A stretch of DNA of 64,000 nucleotides from Streptomyces lydicus (lineage in GTDB: Bacteria; Actinomycetota; Actinomycetes; Streptomycetales; Streptomycetaceae): assembly GCF_004125265.1 (NCBI RefSeq), contig NZ_RDTE01000003.1, forward strand, positions 2,666,001 through 2,730,000, written 5' to 3'. The stretch's first letter is position 1; each line of letters begins with the position of its first letter. Below, piece by piece: positions 24,161-35,330 of this stretch. The notes under the pieces are model-generated. The model saw only the letters and a list, made by a program, of their open reading frames with translations, did no database searches and was not told the DNA's origin. The position numbers and the translations under genes were made by a program.

Positions 24161-25548
24161 CCGGACGTGTTCTGCGCATCGAACTGAAGCGCTCCGTCGC
24201 CCCGTGGCCCGGCATCGTCGTCCTGGCAGGCAGCCTGGCGGTCTTCTTCCTGATCGACGGGATCTGGTGGCAGGGCGCCGCGGGGTGGACGGCCCAGTGG
24301 ACCTCCATGGCGCTGTGGACCCGGTACCTGCTGGTCTTCTGGGGGCCGCTCGTGGTGGGCATGGGAGCGGTGTACGGGCTGCGCGAATCCCGCTCGCGGA
24401 CGGCCGAACTGCTGACGACCACGCCGCTGCCGGCCTGGCGCCGTGCGGCGCTGCCGGCCGGTGCGACGGCGCTCACGCTGGCGTCGGGCTTCGGCCTCCT
24501 CGTCCTGGTGGGCGCAGTCCAGGTGGCCCTCGGCGCCACCACCTACACAAGTCTCGGTTGGCTGCCGATCTCGCTGGTGGCGGCACTGTCCCTCGTCGCG
24601 GGGGCCGTGTTCGGCATGGGCGTCGCGCGGGCCGTGCCCTCCGTGCTCACCCCGCCTGCCCTGACGGTGTTCCTCTTGCTGACATCCCTCCTCCTGCGGC
24701 AGACCAATGACGGAGCACTGCCTTCGAGCATCGCGCCGAACCGGCTCGCCCAGCTGTCCCCGGCGACCTCGGAGCCGCGGGAGATGCTGCTGACCCTGTC
24801 CGACTCCGTGCACCTCGGTCAGACGCTCTGGCTGCTCGGCCTGCTCGCCACCGGCTTCGCGCTGCTGTCGGCCGCCACCCGCCGGGCCCGGCTGCTCGCG
24901 GTGGCCCCCGTCCTGGCCGGCGCGGCCCTGGCCCTGCTGATCCTGCCGGCCGCTCCCCACGACACCTACGTCGTCGACAAGGCCGCCGCCGCCCTGGTCT
25001 GCGACGGACCGGTGTGCGTGACGCAGGCACACCGCTCACGCCTGCCCGAGCTCGCACCGCGTGGCAAGCAGGCGCTGCGCGTGCTGCACAACGCCCTTGG
25101 TGACCAGGCGCCCGACTCGGTGCGGGAGGACACCGAGCTGCGCGCGCTCGGCGACCCACGCGAACTCTCCGGCGACGTGGTGCTGATCGACTTCGACGAC
25201 CCGCTGATCGCCCACGCGGCGGGGACCGAACTGACCCGCCTCCTACTCGCCCAGGGCCTGGCACCCAACTGCAAACCACGCACCCCCTATGAGGGCGGGG
25301 GGCAGCTCGACATCCCCGCACAGAGCATCGCCGCGAGCTGGGCCCTCGGCGATCGCCAGTTCGAACGCCTGCAGACGCCGGACGCCTACGCGTACTCGCA
25401 GCGCACATGGGCGGACGCCAAAGCCGCCTGGGAGAAGCTGACGGCCCTGCCACCGGCCGAGCAGCGCTCGCGGATCGCCCAGACGCGTGCCGCCGCGCTC
25501 TCCTGCAAGAACGAGCACGCGACGCTGACGGGGGAGACATCCCCATGA
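24157..25548 (+). CDS. ABC-2 type membrane protein with extracytoplasmic domain
   Basis: 463 residues. About six helices in the first ~260 residues (IVVLAGSLAVFFLIDGIWW, LLVFWGPLVVGMGAVYGL, and so on) include the ESRSRTAELLTTTPLPAWRR cytosolic coupling loop. They are followed by a ~190-residue soluble domain with four cysteines (LVCDGPVCVTQ, APNCKPRT, ALSCKNEH), placed outside the cell by topology. That domain may bind the exported or sensed ligand. GTG start overlapping the ATPase stop and ATGA overlap with the next gene show tight coupling. Substrate unknown. Confidence 0.8.
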   Translation: MTGRVLRIELKRSVAPWPGIVVLAGSLAVFFLIDGIWWQGAAGWTAQWTSMALWTRYLLVFWGPLVVGMGAVYGLRESRSRTAELLTTTPLPAWRRAALPAGATALTLASGFGLLVLVGAVQVALGATTYTSLGWLPISLVAALSLVAGAVFGMGVARAVPSVLTPPALTVFLLLTSLLLRQTNDGALPSSIAPNRLAQLSPATSEPREMLLTLSDSVHLGQTLWLLGLLATGFALLSAATRRARLLAVAPVLAGAALALLILPAAPHDTYVVDKAAAALVCDGPVCVTQAHRSRLPELAPRGKQALRVLHNALGDQAPDSVREDTELRALGDPRELSGDVVLIDFDDPLIAHAAGTELTRLLLAQGLAPNCKPRTPYEGGGQLDIPAQSIAASWALGDRQFERLQTPDAYAYSQRTWADAKAAWEKLTALPPAEQRSRIAQTRAAALSCKNEHATLTGETSP

Positions 25549-26111
25549 GATGGCTGATGCTGTATGCGCGTTCACGGCAGGTGCCCACCTCTGCCGCCGC
25601 GGTCGCGCTCGTCGCGCTGGCGGTGTGGGCCCTCAACGGTCCGGGACCGGTGGACCTGGGGATCGCGGTCCTGGTCCTCACCGCGAACGTGGCAGCCGCT
25701 TCCGTCGGGCTCGGCGGGCAGGATGCCGCGCTGGACCGGACGGCCGCGATCCGGTGGATGCCCCGGCGGGCGGCGCACGTGCTGCTGGCCGGCGCGGTCG
25801 CCGCGGCGGCGCTGCTGGCGGTCCAGGCGGCGGGAGTCAAGCTCGCCCCGACCGCGCTCGTCGTCCAGGACAGCGCGGGCCTGGCCGGCCTGGCCGCGCT
25901 CGGGGCGGTGTTGTGCGGGGCAGAGTTCGCATGGACCCTGCCGATCGGCTGGCTCGCGCTCACCCTCGTCGTCCCGGTTCCGCCCGGCATCGCGGGAGAG
26001 GTGGGCGGCTGGATGATCCTTTCCCCCGCCACGACGGCGTCCGCCGCGACCGCGTGGGCCCTGCTGGCGACCGGCACCGTGCTGTACGCCACAGCAGGAC
26101 CAAGACGGTAA
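25545..26111 (+). CDS. Small integral membrane protein, probable second ABC permease
   Basis: 188 residues with about five hydrophobic helices and few charged loops (QDAALDRTAAIRWMPRRAAHV between helices two and three). It overlaps the preceding ABC-2 gene by four bases and is followed by a perfect hairpin, so it is the last gene of the sigma/anti-sigma/ABC operon. The alternation of helices and the cytosolic Arg-rich loop suit a half-size ABC-2 permease pairing with the larger one. No individual family signature is visible. Confidence 0.7.
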   Translation: MRWLMLYARSRQVPTSAAAVALVALAVWALNGPGPVDLGIAVLVLTANVAAASVGLGGQDAALDRTAAIRWMPRRAAHVLLAGAVAAAALLAVQAAGVKLAPTALVVQDSAGLAGLAALGAVLCGAEFAWTLPIGWLALTLVVPVPPGIAGEVGGWMILSPATTASAATAWALLATGTVLYATAGPRR

Positions 26112-26128
26112 CGGGCAGGCCACGCCCT

Positions 26129-26173
26129 GAGCGCTTCAGTTGACGAAGCCCGCCAACTGAAGCGCTCAGTCAC
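26129..26173 (+). terminator. Perfect hairpin ending the sigma/ABC operon; right copy of flanking repeat
   Basis: GAGCGCTTCAGTTG and CAACTGAAGCGCTC pair perfectly (14 bp) around a short loop, 18 bases after the last stop. Both arms are copies of the AGCGCTTCAGTTGGCG repeat found as direct copies at 21681-21716, so this structure is both terminator and one end of the repeat-bounded block. Downstream to 26320 lies only GGGCCGAGCC-type low-complexity sequence. Confidence 0.7.
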
Positions 26174-26320
26174 ACCGGAGCCGGCCTCAGGCCGTGGGGA
26201 CACAGGCGGCGGGGGCGGGCCGAGCCGGGCAAGCCGGGCCGAGCCGAGCCGCAGCAAGCCGGGCCGGCCCGGGCAGGGCCGGGCTGCACCGCCCCCGCCC
26301 CGCCCCGGGCGAACCGGCCC

Positions 26321-26860
26321 TCAGCGGTCGGCGATCCGCATCTCGAACCAGGTGGTCTTGCCGCGGGGCAGCAGATCCACCCCCCAGCGGTCGGAGAGCT
26401 TGTCGACGAGGAAGAGGCCGCGGCCGCTGAGGTCCATCTCCTGGACCGGCATCAGGCAGGGCAGGCCGCGGGACGGGTCGCGCACCTCGATCCGGACCCA
26501 GCCGCGGCGGCGGAGCATCCGCAGCCCGAACGTGCGGGCGCCGGTGTGCCGTACGGCGTTGCCGACGAGCTCGGACACCAGCAGCACGGCGTGCTCGGCG
26601 AGCTGGGGCGTCAGGGCCCACTGTCCGAGGAGTACGGCGGCGGTCAGCCGGCGCGCGATACCGGCGGACTGGGGGCGCGAGGGCAGCCGCACCTCACCGA
26701 GAGCCGGGTCGCCGGCCGGATCGGGGGCCGCGAAGGCCGGTGCGCGAGGGGCCGGTGCGGTGTCTGTGTCCGGACCGGGGATGCCCCATCGCGCGGCGGC
26801 CGGATCGCTCCGCGGCCGCGGCTGCTCCATTCCTTCGAGGCCCGCCATGCCTCCCATCAT
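26321..26860 (-). CDS. RsbW/SpoIIAB-like ATP-binding regulatory protein
   Basis: 179 residues. After a Pro/Ala-rich N terminus (~55 residues) comes a GHKL ATPase domain of the HATPase_c_2 type: LPSRPQSAGIARRLTAAVLL, VLLVSELVGNAVRHTG (N-box), VRIEVRDPSRGLP and SGRGLFLVDKLSDRWGV (G2 box). Streptomyces has dozens of these anti-sigma/anti-anti-sigma kinase-like proteins; none of the usual partners is adjacent. Several in-frame ATGs cluster at the 5' end without a well-spaced ribosome site, so the start is uncertain. A 38-bp dyad lies just upstream. Confidence 0.87.
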   Translation of the reverse strand: MMGGMAGLEGMEQPRPRSDPAAARWGIPGPDTDTAPAPRAPAFAAPDPAGDPALGEVRLPSRPQSAGIARRLTAAVLLGQWALTPQLAEHAVLLVSELVGNAVRHTGARTFGLRMLRRRGWVRIEVRDPSRGLPCLMPVQEMDLSGRGLFLVDKLSDRWGVDLLPRGKTTWFEMRIADR

Positions 26861-26886
26861 GGCCGGTGCATCGCGTCCAGGGGAGC

Positions 26887-26924
26887 GGAACCGACGGAAT
26901 CGATTGTCCGGAATCGTCGGTTCC
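26887..26924. promoter_or_regulatory. Dyad upstream of the RsbW-like gene
   Basis: GGAACCGACG and CGTCGGTTCC are perfect inverted ten-base arms 18 bases apart, with an inner direct repeat GGAATCG. It lies 27 bases upstream of the first ATG, suggesting an operator or a leader hairpin. Confidence 0.5.
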
Positions 26925-27124
26925 AGCCCTCCGGTGAGACATATGCCAACGGCAGTTAAGGTTCGCGTCCACCCCGGCTGACCTGGCGGGACGCCGGTCC
27001 TCCGGGGAAGCGGCCGGGCACCTCAACAAGGCTGCCTTAAGGCGCAATTAAGCCTTCCTCGGTTCGCCCACACGAGGCATTGCACCCGGCCCAAACCTCA
27101 CAAGCACCGTCAACAACAGCTGTT

Positions 27125-27892
27125 TCAGCGGAACTTGGCCTTGCCCGGCCCTTCCTCGACGAAGCTGCGCATGCCGGTCTCCCGGTCCTCGGTCGCGAAC
27201 AGCCCCGCGAACCAGTTGCGTTCGATCGTCAGGCCGGTGTCGATGTCGGTCTCCAGGCCGCCGTCGACGGATTCCTTGGCGGCCCGCAGCGCCAGCGCGG
27301 GACCAGCCGCCAGCCGCGCCGCCCAGGCGTGCGCCTGCTCGTAGACCTCCGCGGCCGGCACCACCCGGTCGACCAGGCCGAGCGCCAGCGCCTCGTCGGC
27401 CTTCACATGGCGGCCGGTGAAGATCAGGTCCTTGGCCTTGGACGGGCCCACCAGCCGCGCCAGCCGCTGGGTGCCACCGGCCCCGGGGATGAGGCCCAGC
27501 AGGATCTCCGGCTGGCCGAGCTTGGCGTTGTCGCCCGCGATCCGGAAGTCGGCGCAGAGCGCCAACTCGCAGCCCCCGCCCAGCGCATAGCCGGTGACCG
27601 CGGCGACCACCGGCTTGGGGATCCGGGCCACGGCGGTGAACGAGTCCTGCAGGGCCTTGGAGCGCACCACCATGGCCGGGTGGTCCATGGCCTGCATCTC
27701 CTTGATGTCCGCGCCGGCCGCGAACACCTTCTCGCCGCCCCAGACGACGACGGCACGCACATCGTCGCGGCGGGTGACCTCCTCGGCCAGCTCGCGCAGC
27801 CGGTCCTGGGTGGCGATGTCCAGTGCGTTCATCGGCGGACGGTCCAGGCGGATGGTGCCGACGCCGTCGGCGACCTCGAGATTCACAGTCAT
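27125..27892 (-). CDS. Enoyl-CoA hydratase/isomerase (crotonase family)
   Basis: 255 residues. The crotonase fold shows the oxyanion-hole segments FAAGADIKEM and GYALGGGCELALCADFRIAG and both catalytic glutamates (CELA and QPEILLGLIPGAGGTQRL). With both acids present it should hydrate trans-2-enoyl-CoA in beta-oxidation. The N-terminal VGTIRLDRPPMNAL and C-terminal GMRSFVEEGPGKAKF are typical. It is monocistronic, preceded by a near-palindromic GTTAGTACGCGTTAAC box just ahead of the ATG and by the upstream transpeptidase's hairpin. Distinguishing hydratase from specialised crotonases would need an alignment. Confidence 0.93.
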   Translation of the reverse strand: MTVNLEVADGVGTIRLDRPPMNALDIATQDRLRELAEEVTRRDDVRAVVVWGGEKVFAAGADIKEMQAMDHPAMVVRSKALQDSFTAVARIPKPVVAAVTGYALGGGCELALCADFRIAGDNAKLGQPEILLGLIPGAGGTQRLARLVGPSKAKDLIFTGRHVKADEALALGLVDRVVPAAEVYEQAHAWAARLAAGPALALRAAKESVDGGLETDIDTGLTIERNWFAGLFATEDRETGMRSFVEEGPGKAKFR

Positions 27893-27900
27893 GCGGGAAG

Positions 27901-27916
27901 GTTAGTACGCGTTAAC
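27901..27916. promoter_or_regulatory. Possible operator ahead of the enoyl-CoA hydratase
   Basis: GTTAGTACGCGTTAAC has GTTA/TAAC ends around a palindromic ACGCGT-like centre and sits 9-24 bases before the ATG. Such TTA(N)TAA dyads are typical of TetR-type operators in fatty-acid genes. Confidence 0.3.
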
Positions 27917-27921
27917 GACAT

Positions 27922-27958
27922 CGGGCCCGGTGCACTGCGTCACAGTGCACCGAGCCCG
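27922..27958 (-). terminator. Hairpin downstream of the first L,D-transpeptidase
   Basis: CGGGC..GGTGCACTG pairs with CAGTGCACC..GCCCG around the loop CGTCA. It lies about 90 bases past the transpeptidase stop and 30 bases before the hydratase start on the minus strand. Confidence 0.6.
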
Positions 27959-28048
27959 TTCGCCTTCCGGCCGCCCTGCCGCCGGGGCCACCGATGTCCC
28001 CACGGGCGGCCCACCCGGCAGAGCTACTGGCAGAGCTGCCGGCAGGCC

Positions 28049-29287
28049 CTACCGGCGGGCCTTCCACTTCTCCCAGGAGAGGTTCCAGTCACTGAAGCCG
28101 TTGTCCGGCTGGATCGTTTCGTCGTGGGAGTTCTTGACGACGACCACATCGCCGACGACGGAGTTGCGGAAGAACCACGCCGCCGGGGTGGAGCCGTCGC
28201 CGCCACCGCGCTGGTCGAAGAGGCCCACACAGCCGTGGCTGGCGTTGCGGGTGCCGAAGGTCGCGCTGCCCGACCAGTAGTTGCCGTGGATGAAGGTGCC
28301 GGACGTGCTCAGCCGCATCGCATGCGGGACGTCCTTGATGTCGTACTCCCCGCCGAAGCCGACGGTGTCGCCGTTCATCCGCGTCACCAGGTGCTTCTCG
28401 CTGATCACCATCTTGCCGTTGTACGTCTCGGTGCCCGGCGCGCCCGAGGTGATCGGGATGGTCTTGATCTTCTTGCCGTCGCGGACCACGGTCATCTGCT
28501 TCGACTCGGCGTCGACCGTGCTGACCTGGCTGCGGCCGACGGTGAAGGAGACCTCCTTGGCCTGGGTGCCGTAGACCCCGGGCCGGCCCTCGACGCCGTT
28601 GAGGTCCAGCTTGAGGGTGACCTTGGTGCCGGCCGCCCAGTACTTCTCGGGGCGGAAGTCGAGCCGGTCGTTGCCGAACCAGTGGCCCTCGACGGGGACC
28701 GACGGCTTCGCGGTGACCTTGATGGCGTCCTCGACGGCCTTGGGGTCGGTGATACCGCGGGTGAACCGGATCGAGACCGGCATCCCGACGCCGACCTGCT
28801 GGCCGTTCTCTGGGGTGTACCGGCCGATGAAGGTGTTCTTCGGGACGAGGGTGGTGAAGCGGGAGTGCTCGGCGGCCTCCCGGCCCTTGCCATCCACCGC
28901 TATGGCGTCGACGGTGTAGTCCGTCGAGGCGCCGAGGTGGCCGCTCGGCTGCCACAGGGCGCCGCCGCCCGCTATTTTCCCGTCGACCTCGTTGCCCTTG
29001 GCGTCCTTGACCTTGACGGACTTGAGCCGGCCCTTCCGGGCGGTCACCTTCAGCGCACCGCTGGTGGCGACGTCGTGCGCACCGTCCTTGGGCGCTATGG
29101 TCACGGCCGCCTGCGAGGCATCCTTCTCCCCGCCCGCCTTGCCGGCCCCTTTGCCGTCCTCGACGTCACCGCCGCACGCGGTCACCAGCAGCAGCATCGC
29201 GCCGGCCAGCAGGGCCGGCGCACCCCCGCCCCTGAGCAGCCACCGACGCCGGCGAGCCGGCACCCCCGAATTCGGCTGGACGTTCAC
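28049..29287 (-). CDS. L,D-transpeptidase lipoprotein (Ig-like domains plus YkuD)
   Basis: 412 residues. A signal peptide with lipobox (LLLVTACGG) is followed by two Ig-like domains (VTIAPKDGAHDVATSG, FIGRYTPENGQQVGVGMPV) and a YkuD catalytic domain with the HGNYW and SHGCVGL motifs (Cys about 353), then a Trp-rich end. It forms 3-3 crosslinks between meso-diaminopimelate residues in peptidoglycan, anchored on the outer membrane face. The GTG start has GGGGAAGGGG upstream. A close paralogue is encoded directly upstream on the same strand, and a dyad with GTGAAC direct repeats lies in its promoter region. Confidence 0.95.
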   Translation of the reverse strand: MNVQPNSGVPARRRRWLLRGGGAPALLAGAMLLLVTACGGDVEDGKGAGKAGGEKDASQAAVTIAPKDGAHDVATSGALKVTARKGRLKSVKVKDAKGNEVDGKIAGGGALWQPSGHLGASTDYTVDAIAVDGKGREAAEHSRFTTLVPKNTFIGRYTPENGQQVGVGMPVSIRFTRGITDPKAVEDAIKVTAKPSVPVEGHWFGNDRLDFRPEKYWAAGTKVTLKLDLNGVEGRPGVYGTQAKEVSFTVGRSQVSTVDAESKQMTVVRDGKKIKTIPITSGAPGTETYNGKMVISEKHLVTRMNGDTVGFGGEYDIKDVPHAMRLSTSGTFIHGNYWSGSATFGTRNASHGCVGLFDQRGGGDGSTPAAWFFRNSVVGDVVVVKNSHDETIQPDNGFSDWNLSWEKWKARR

Positions 29288-29371
29288 GACTGCCCCTTCC
29301 CCCTCGCACGGCCCGCGGTCCCCGCGCGCGGACGCGGACAGCCGCGCGCCTGCCGTTAGATAACCACACCG

Positions 29372-29403
29372 CGGTGACAGTGAACTCCCCGTGAACGTCA
29401 CCG
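29372..29403. promoter_or_regulatory. Dyad with GTGAAC direct repeats upstream of the L,D-transpeptidase
   Basis: CGGTGAC and GTCACCG are perfect inverted arms enclosing GTGAACTCCCCGTGAAC, an 11-base-period direct repeat, 85-116 bases before the GTG. Such repeats are typical of OmpR-family regulator sites; MtrA control of cell-wall genes is a guess. Confidence 0.4.
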
Positions 29404-29467
29404 TTTAGTCCCAACTGCGGGGGTGGTGCGGAGGCAGGGGGCGGACGGCCGCCGGGGCGGCCGCCGG

Positions 29468-30808
29468 TCAGCGCCGCGCGGACCCGGCCCGCCACAGCTC
29501 CCAGGGCATGTTCCAGCCGCCGAGGCCGTTGTCCGGCGCGACCGTACGCTCCGGGGAGTGCTCCACCACGACGGTGTCGCCGACGATCGAGCGGCCGAAG
29601 AACCAGCCGGCCGGGGTGTGGGGGCCGCCGCCCTTGATGTCCTTCAGCCCGACGCAGCCGTGGCTGGTGTTGAGGCCGCCGAAGACCTGGGGCGGTGCCC
29701 AGTAGTTGCCGTGCAGGAAGGTCCCCGACCTGGTGAGCCGCATGGCGTGCGGCACGTCCGGGATGTCGTACTCGGCGCCGAAGCCGACGGTGTCGCCGTC
29801 CATCCGCGTCCTCGACTGCCGCTCCAGGATCACCATCTTCCCGTTGTAGGTGGGGTTCGCGTCGTCGCCCGCGGTGACCGGCAGGACCGCCACCACCCGG
29901 CCGCCCTGGCGCACCGTCATGGAGTGCCGGGCGGCATCGATGGTGCTGACCTGGTCCCGGCCCACCCGGTAGTGGACGGTCCGGCGCTGCGTCCCGTAGG
30001 CGCCCGGCCCGGCCTTCACCCCGCGCAGCCGCAGATCCACGGTGATCGCGGTGCCCGGCCGCCAGCGCTCCCGGGGCCGGAAGTCCAGCCGGCGCCGGCC
30101 GAACCAGTGCGGGCCGATCTCGACGGCGGGGCGGGCGCTGACCCTGACGGCGCGTTCGACGGCCGCGCGGTCGGCAACCGGCCGGTTGAAGACCAGCGAG
30201 AAGATCAGGCCGGTGCCGACCGTGGCGTCGCCCTGCGGTGAGAAGTGCGCGGTGAAGCGGCGGACGGGCACGGAGGTGGTGAAGGTGGTGTGGCGGGCCG
30301 AGCGCCGGCCCGCACCGTCCAGCGCCACCGCGTCGACGGTGTACTTCACGCCGGGCTCGAGGCGCCGGGCCGCCGGGCGCCAGGTCATACCGTCCGCGGC
30401 GATCCGCCCGGCGACGGGCTGCCGGCCGGCGCCTCCGGTCCGGCTGACCTCGACCCGTTCCAGCCGCCCCTCGGGCACCCGGACCTCGAACCGCCCGTCG
30501 GCCCGTACACCGTGCGCCCCGTCGTGCGGGACGATCCTGATCGCCGCCGCCGGGGAGCGCGGTTTGCCGACGACGAAGCCCTCGGTGTCGCGGCAGCCGG
30601 CCAGCGCCACCACCCCGGCGAGCCCGGCCGCGGCGGCGAGGACGACGCGGACCCGGCGGGCCGCCCGCACCGCCGTTCGCCCGCCCGCCCGGTCCGGACC
30701 CCGGTCCGAACCCCAGTCCGGACCCCGGTCCAGCCCCCTGCCCCGCGCCCGGCCGTCCTCCCGGCTCTGTGCTCGGTCCCCTGCTCGGTTCTGCTGATGG
30801 GCGGTCAT
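29468..30808 (-). CDS. Second L,D-transpeptidase lipoprotein, paralogue of the first
   Basis: 446 residues. A long Arg/Gly/Asp-rich cytosolic leader with DRGPD repeats precedes the signal helix and lipobox (LAGVVALAGC). The exported part repeats the paralogue's layout: two Ig-like domains (IRIVPHDGAHGVRADG, FTAHFSPQGDATVGTG) and YkuD with HGNYW and SHGCVGL (Cys 385), ending in GGWNMPWELWR. Its loops are more Arg-rich than those of its neighbour, so the pair has diverged. It is divergent from glgX across a 244-base region. Tandem LDTs suggest environment-dependent crosslinking. The leader may be partly untranslated if a later start is used. Confidence 0.93.
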   Translation of the reverse strand: MTAHQQNRAGDRAQSREDGRARGRGLDRGPDWGSDRGPDRAGGRTAVRAARRVRVVLAAAAGLAGVVALAGCRDTEGFVVGKPRSPAAAIRIVPHDGAHGVRADGRFEVRVPEGRLERVEVSRTGGAGRQPVAGRIAADGMTWRPAARRLEPGVKYTVDAVALDGAGRRSARHTTFTTSVPVRRFTAHFSPQGDATVGTGLIFSLVFNRPVADRAAVERAVRVSARPAVEIGPHWFGRRRLDFRPRERWRPGTAITVDLRLRGVKAGPGAYGTQRRTVHYRVGRDQVSTIDAARHSMTVRQGGRVVAVLPVTAGDDANPTYNGKMVILERQSRTRMDGDTVGFGAEYDIPDVPHAMRLTRSGTFLHGNYWAPPQVFGGLNTSHGCVGLKDIKGGGPHTPAGWFFGRSIVGDTVVVEHSPERTVAPDNGLGGWNMPWELWRAGSARR

Positions 30809-30852
30809 ATACCGAATTGTGACGGATGATCACCGGGTTGGGAGGTATGCCG

Positions 30853-30869
30853 CGTAACGGGATGTCACG
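30853..30869. promoter_or_regulatory. Direct repeat GTAACGGGATGTCACGG in the divergent LDT/glgX region
   Basis: Two seven-base copies GT(A/C)ACGG spaced three apart (ten-base period), 45-60 bases upstream of the second transpeptidase, near a related TGTGACGGATGATCACC. It resembles OmpR/MtrA-type direct repeats; by-eye match only. Confidence 0.35.
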
Positions 30870-31052
30870 GGCGGTGCGCGGCAGACCTGTGAGCCCCCGC
30901 CGCGGGAAGCGTGAGGCAACGCCCGGTTGCGGGAAGAACAACGGGGAGGGCGGGGGACACCTGCACGGCCGGACTCTCCCGGTGGACGCCGGGAGGTACC
31001 CCGTGCCGGGGCCCGCCGCCCGACCGAGCCATCAGCCGCAGGAGGCCGGCAC

Positions 31053-33308
<2,256 letters not shown>

Positions 33309-33410
33309 GGGCTGCGGGGCGGCGCGGGGTCGCGGGCGGGGTCGCGAGCGGGGCCGCCCGGCGGAAAATGGCATGAGCGTTGTCAGTGATGCGCCTTACG
33401 CTCGCGAGTG

Positions 33411-35330
33411 ATGGCCGACAACGCGCAGACCTCGCCCCCGCCCGACCGGACCGACTTACCCCGGCACTCCGCAGTGCGCTCGCTGTTGCGCCTGTGGCCG
33501 TTCATCCGCCCGGTGCGGGCGCGTATGGGCGCCGCCGCGGGCGTGGCGATACTCGCCTCGTGCATCAGCCTGATCATCCCGCTGGTGCTCAAGTGGCTGG
33601 TGGACGGGCCGGTGGCCGGGCGTGATCCGGGCGGGATCTGGCTCGGTGGCGCCTTCGTGCTGCTCCTCGGGCTGGCGGAGGCGCTGCTGTTCGGACTGCG
33701 GCGCTGGCTGGTGGCGCGCCCGCTGGCCGGGGTCGAGGCGGCGATGCGCGAGGCGCTGTACCGCCATGTGCAGCGGCTGCCGGTCGCCTTCCACGACCGC
33801 TGGCCCTCGGGCCAGTTGCTTTCCCGGGGGACCACCGACCTCCAGCTGTTGCGGATGTTCTTCACCTTCCCGCTGACGTTCCTGCTCGTCAACGGGGTGA
33901 CCATCCTGGTGGGCGCGGTGATCCTGATGACCCAGCGCTGGTCCCTGGGCCTGGTGCTGCTGGCACCGGTGCCACCGCTGATGGTGCTGTGCTCGGTCTT
34001 CGAGACGAAGTACGGGCAGGCGGCCCGGCAGGCCCAGGACCAGGTCGGCGATCTGACGACGGTGGTCGAGGAGTCGGTGCTCGGCATCCGCATCATCAAG
34101 GGCTTCGGGCGCCACCGCAGCCAGGCCCGGACCTTCCGGAAGCTGACCCATGCGCTGCGTACCTCCGAACTCCGCAAGGCCCGGCTGCTGGCCTGGATCC
34201 TGGTCTGCATCACCGCACTTCCGGAGATCGCGATCGGCGGCGCCCTGGTGCTCGGCTCGCTCCAGGTGGCCGACGGCGAGCTGTCCGCGGGCACCCTCGT
34301 CGCCTTCCTCTCGACCGCGCTGGCGCTGCGCTGGCCGGTGGAGTCGACCGGTTTCCTGCTGGCCATGGCCAACGAGGCGGCGACGGCCACCGACCGGTAC
34401 TTCGAGGTCATGGACGAGCCCGCGGTGGAGGAACCGGCAGCGGGCGGGGAGACCGGGGGCGTAGGGGGCAGGGGCGTACGGGCAGGGGGCATACCTGTCG
34501 GAAGCGCACCGCCCACGCCCCCAGCGACAGCAACCGCACGCCCCGTGGACGCCCCGGCCCCACCCGTCCCCGCCTCGCCCGGCACCGGCGGACTGGTCTT
34601 CTCCGGCGTCGAGTTCCGCTACCCCGACGCACCGCCGGACGCGCCGCCCCTCCTCCAGGACATCACCCTGCACATCCGGCCCGGCGAGACGATGGCGCTG
34701 GTCGGGGCGACGGGCAGCGGCAAGACCACGCTCACGGCGCTGGTGCCGCGGCTGTACGACCCGACCGCGGGCCGGATCACCCTCGACGGGCGCGATCTGG
34801 CGACGCTCAGCCGGGACGAGGCCCGTGCGCTGGTCGCGGTGGCCTTCGAGGAGCCCACACTCTTCTCGGCGACCGCCGCGGAGAACGTGCTGATGGGCGG
34901 AGAGGGTGCCCAGGAGGGCGATCTGCGGCGGGCGTTGGCGGTGGCGCAGGCCGAGGGATTCGTCGACGCCCTCCCCGAGGGCAGCGCGACCCAGGTCGGC
35001 GAGCAGGGGCTGAGCCTGTCCGGCGGGCAGCGGCAACGGCTCGCCCTGGCCCGTGCGGTGGTCGGCCGGCCGCGCTTCCTGATCCTCGACGATCCGCTCT
35101 CCGCCCTCGATGTGCACACCGAGGCGCTGGTGGAGGCGGAGCTGCGCCGGGCCCTGGCGGCCACCACCGCGCTGGTGGTCGCCCACCGGCCGTCCACGGT
35201 CCTGCTCGCCGACCGGGTGGCACTGCTGTCCGGCGGCCGGATCACCGCCGTCGGCACCCACCACCAACTGCTCCGGGAGAACCCCGAGTACGCCACCTTG
35301 ATGTCCGGCGAGGGAGAGAGCGCCCGATGA
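33411..35330 (+). CDS. ABC exporter half-transporter, degenerate-site subunit
   Basis: 639 residues: six-helix ABC exporter TMD (~30-320), a Pro/Ala-rich linker, and an NBD with Walker A GATGSGKTT, canonical signature LSLSGGQRQRLALARA and H-loop VVAHRPST. The Walker B is FLILDDPLSALD with Asp in place of the catalytic Glu, and the Q-loop Gln is Glu (AFEEPTLF). Its Asp-containing site is therefore probably inactive and the partner supplies hydrolysis. There is an in-frame TTA leucine codon at 33456-33458 (residue 16), so full expression may need bldA tRNA. It overlaps its partner by ATGA. The GTG at 33408 is an alternative start. Confidence 0.92.
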   Translation: MADNAQTSPPPDRTDLPRHSAVRSLLRLWPFIRPVRARMGAAAGVAILASCISLIIPLVLKWLVDGPVAGRDPGGIWLGGAFVLLLGLAEALLFGLRRWLVARPLAGVEAAMREALYRHVQRLPVAFHDRWPSGQLLSRGTTDLQLLRMFFTFPLTFLLVNGVTILVGAVILMTQRWSLGLVLLAPVPPLMVLCSVFETKYGQAARQAQDQVGDLTTVVEESVLGIRIIKGFGRHRSQARTFRKLTHALRTSELRKARLLAWILVCITALPEIAIGGALVLGSLQVADGELSAGTLVAFLSTALALRWPVESTGFLLAMANEAATATDRYFEVMDEPAVEEPAAGGETGGVGGRGVRAGGIPVGSAPPTPPATATARPVDAPAPPVPASPGTGGLVFSGVEFRYPDAPPDAPPLLQDITLHIRPGETMALVGATGSGKTTLTALVPRLYDPTAGRITLDGRDLATLSRDEARALVAVAFEEPTLFSATAAENVLMGGEGAQEGDLRRALAVAQAEGFVDALPEGSATQVGEQGLSLSGGQRQRLALARAVVGRPRFLILDDPLSALDVHTEALVEAELRRALAATTALVVAHRPSTVLLADRVALLSGGRITAVGTHHQLLRENPEYATLMSGEGESAR

